In this document: positions 63,563 through 64,000 of the stretch, piece after piece
Position numbering within the stretch: the stretch's first letter is position 1
Layout of the letters: each line of letters opens with the position of its first letter
Origin: Chitinophagaceae bacterium DXS
GTDB taxonomy: Bacteria > Bacteroidota > Bacteroidia > Chitinophagales > Chitinophagaceae
DNA length: 64,000 nt
Assembly (NCBI GenBank): GCA_030345135.1
Contig: CP128386.1
Location: 5,004,070-5,068,069 of the forward strand
Reading direction: 5' to 3'
Notes under the pieces: model-generated
Database searches by the model: none
Told to the model about the DNA's origin: nothing
The model's input: the letters and a program-made list of their open reading frames with translations, nothing else
Translations under genes and position numbers: made by a program

Positions 63563-64000
63563 AAGCTTTGAGCTTTAGGCTTTAAGCTTAAACCTTTGTG
63601 CTTCCTTGCGCCCTTAGCGTCTTTGTGGCAAAATCGTCGTGCCTCGTTCGTGTCGCTTGTGCCTCCGTGGTTCCAAAGCTTTGAGCTTTAGGCTTTAAGC
63701 TTAAACCTTTGTGCTTCCTTGTGCCCTTAGCGTCTTTGTGGCAAAATCGTCGTGCCTCGTTCGTGTCGCTTGTGCCTCCGTGATTCCAAAGCTTTGAGCT
63801 TTAGGCTTTAAGCTTAAACCTTTGTGCTTCCTTGTGCCCTTAGCGTCTTTATGGCAAAATCGTCGTGCCTCGTTCGTGTCGCTTGTGCCTCCGTGGTTCC
63901 AAAGCTTTGAGCTTTAGGCTTTAAGCTTAAACCTTTGTGCTTCCTTGCGCCCTTAGCGTCTTTGTGGCAAAATCGTCGTGCCTCGTTCGTGTCGCTTGTG
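63563..64000. repeat. Tandem array of a 113-bp unit, 3.9 copies, running off the edge
   Basis: Copies start at 63563, 63676, 63789 and 63902 with AAGCTTTGAGCTTTAGGC. Each holds a family A segment (CCTTTGTGCTTCCTTG, CTTTGTGGCAAAATCG, GTGCCTCCGTG). Copies 2 and 3 differ from copy 1 by about two or three substitutions; the visible 99 bp of copy 4 equal copy 1. The array continues beyond the window. Confidence 0.95.

Overview
The window looks like a chromosome segment of a Bacteroidota bacterium, most likely a Chitinophagaceae relative. Support comes from a SusC/SusD pair, a phosphate-selective-type porin, lipoproteins with relaxed lipoboxes, weak Shine-Dalgarno signals, and a promoter fitting the Bacteroidota consensus TTG-N18/19-TAnnTTTG ahead of hppD. 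I see no rRNA, tRNA, CRISPR array, prophage or transposase gene. I recognise 35 confident protein genes plus two unassigned ones.

Layout. 1-12 kb: the 3' part of a large macroglobulin/TonB-plug-like surface protein, a GH16 glucanase, an MscS-type channel, an alpha/beta hydrolase, two unassigned genes (85 aa, and 681 aa with an internal duplication) and a porin. 12-18 kb: a CPBP protease, a DUF502 membrane protein and a GH106-type alpha-L-rhamnosidase. 18-29 kb: three paralogous MacB/FtsX-type permeases, with an ECF42-like sigma factor/YciI/DHFR-like operon on the other strand between the first two. 29-35 kb: a methyltransferase, a malic enzyme, a DUF2306 protein, a second alpha/beta hydrolase and an FG-GAP protein. 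35.7-48.2 kb: a long operon of SusC, SusD, a haem-binding c-type beta-propeller lipoprotein, a cupin, a TIM-barrel sugar isomerase, a Gfo/Idh/MocA oxidoreductase and a DUF1080 protein. This fits uptake of a glycoside or oligosaccharide followed by oxidation (3-keto) chemistry. 49.3-56.3 kb: a complete ebo cluster (eboA-F). 56.5-63.4 kb: Phe/Tyr catabolism (phhA opposite hppD-hmgA-fahA), plus a flavin reductase-like and a VOC protein.

The least expected content is between the genes. Almost every gap is filled by degenerate short tandem arrays with a period of about 7-9 bp. There are at least eight unrelated sequence families, and they often occur as two inverted arms around a short core. In the 35.7-48.2 kb operon three consecutive intercistronic gaps are each filled by such an inverted array, each from a different family. 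Two larger dispersed elements (about 220-245 bp and 120 bp) occur as opposite-strand pairs. A roughly 25-31 bp GC-rich hairpin appears nested inside several repeat families, once with a matching uninterrupted site elsewhere in the window. A 113-bp tandem array runs off the right edge.
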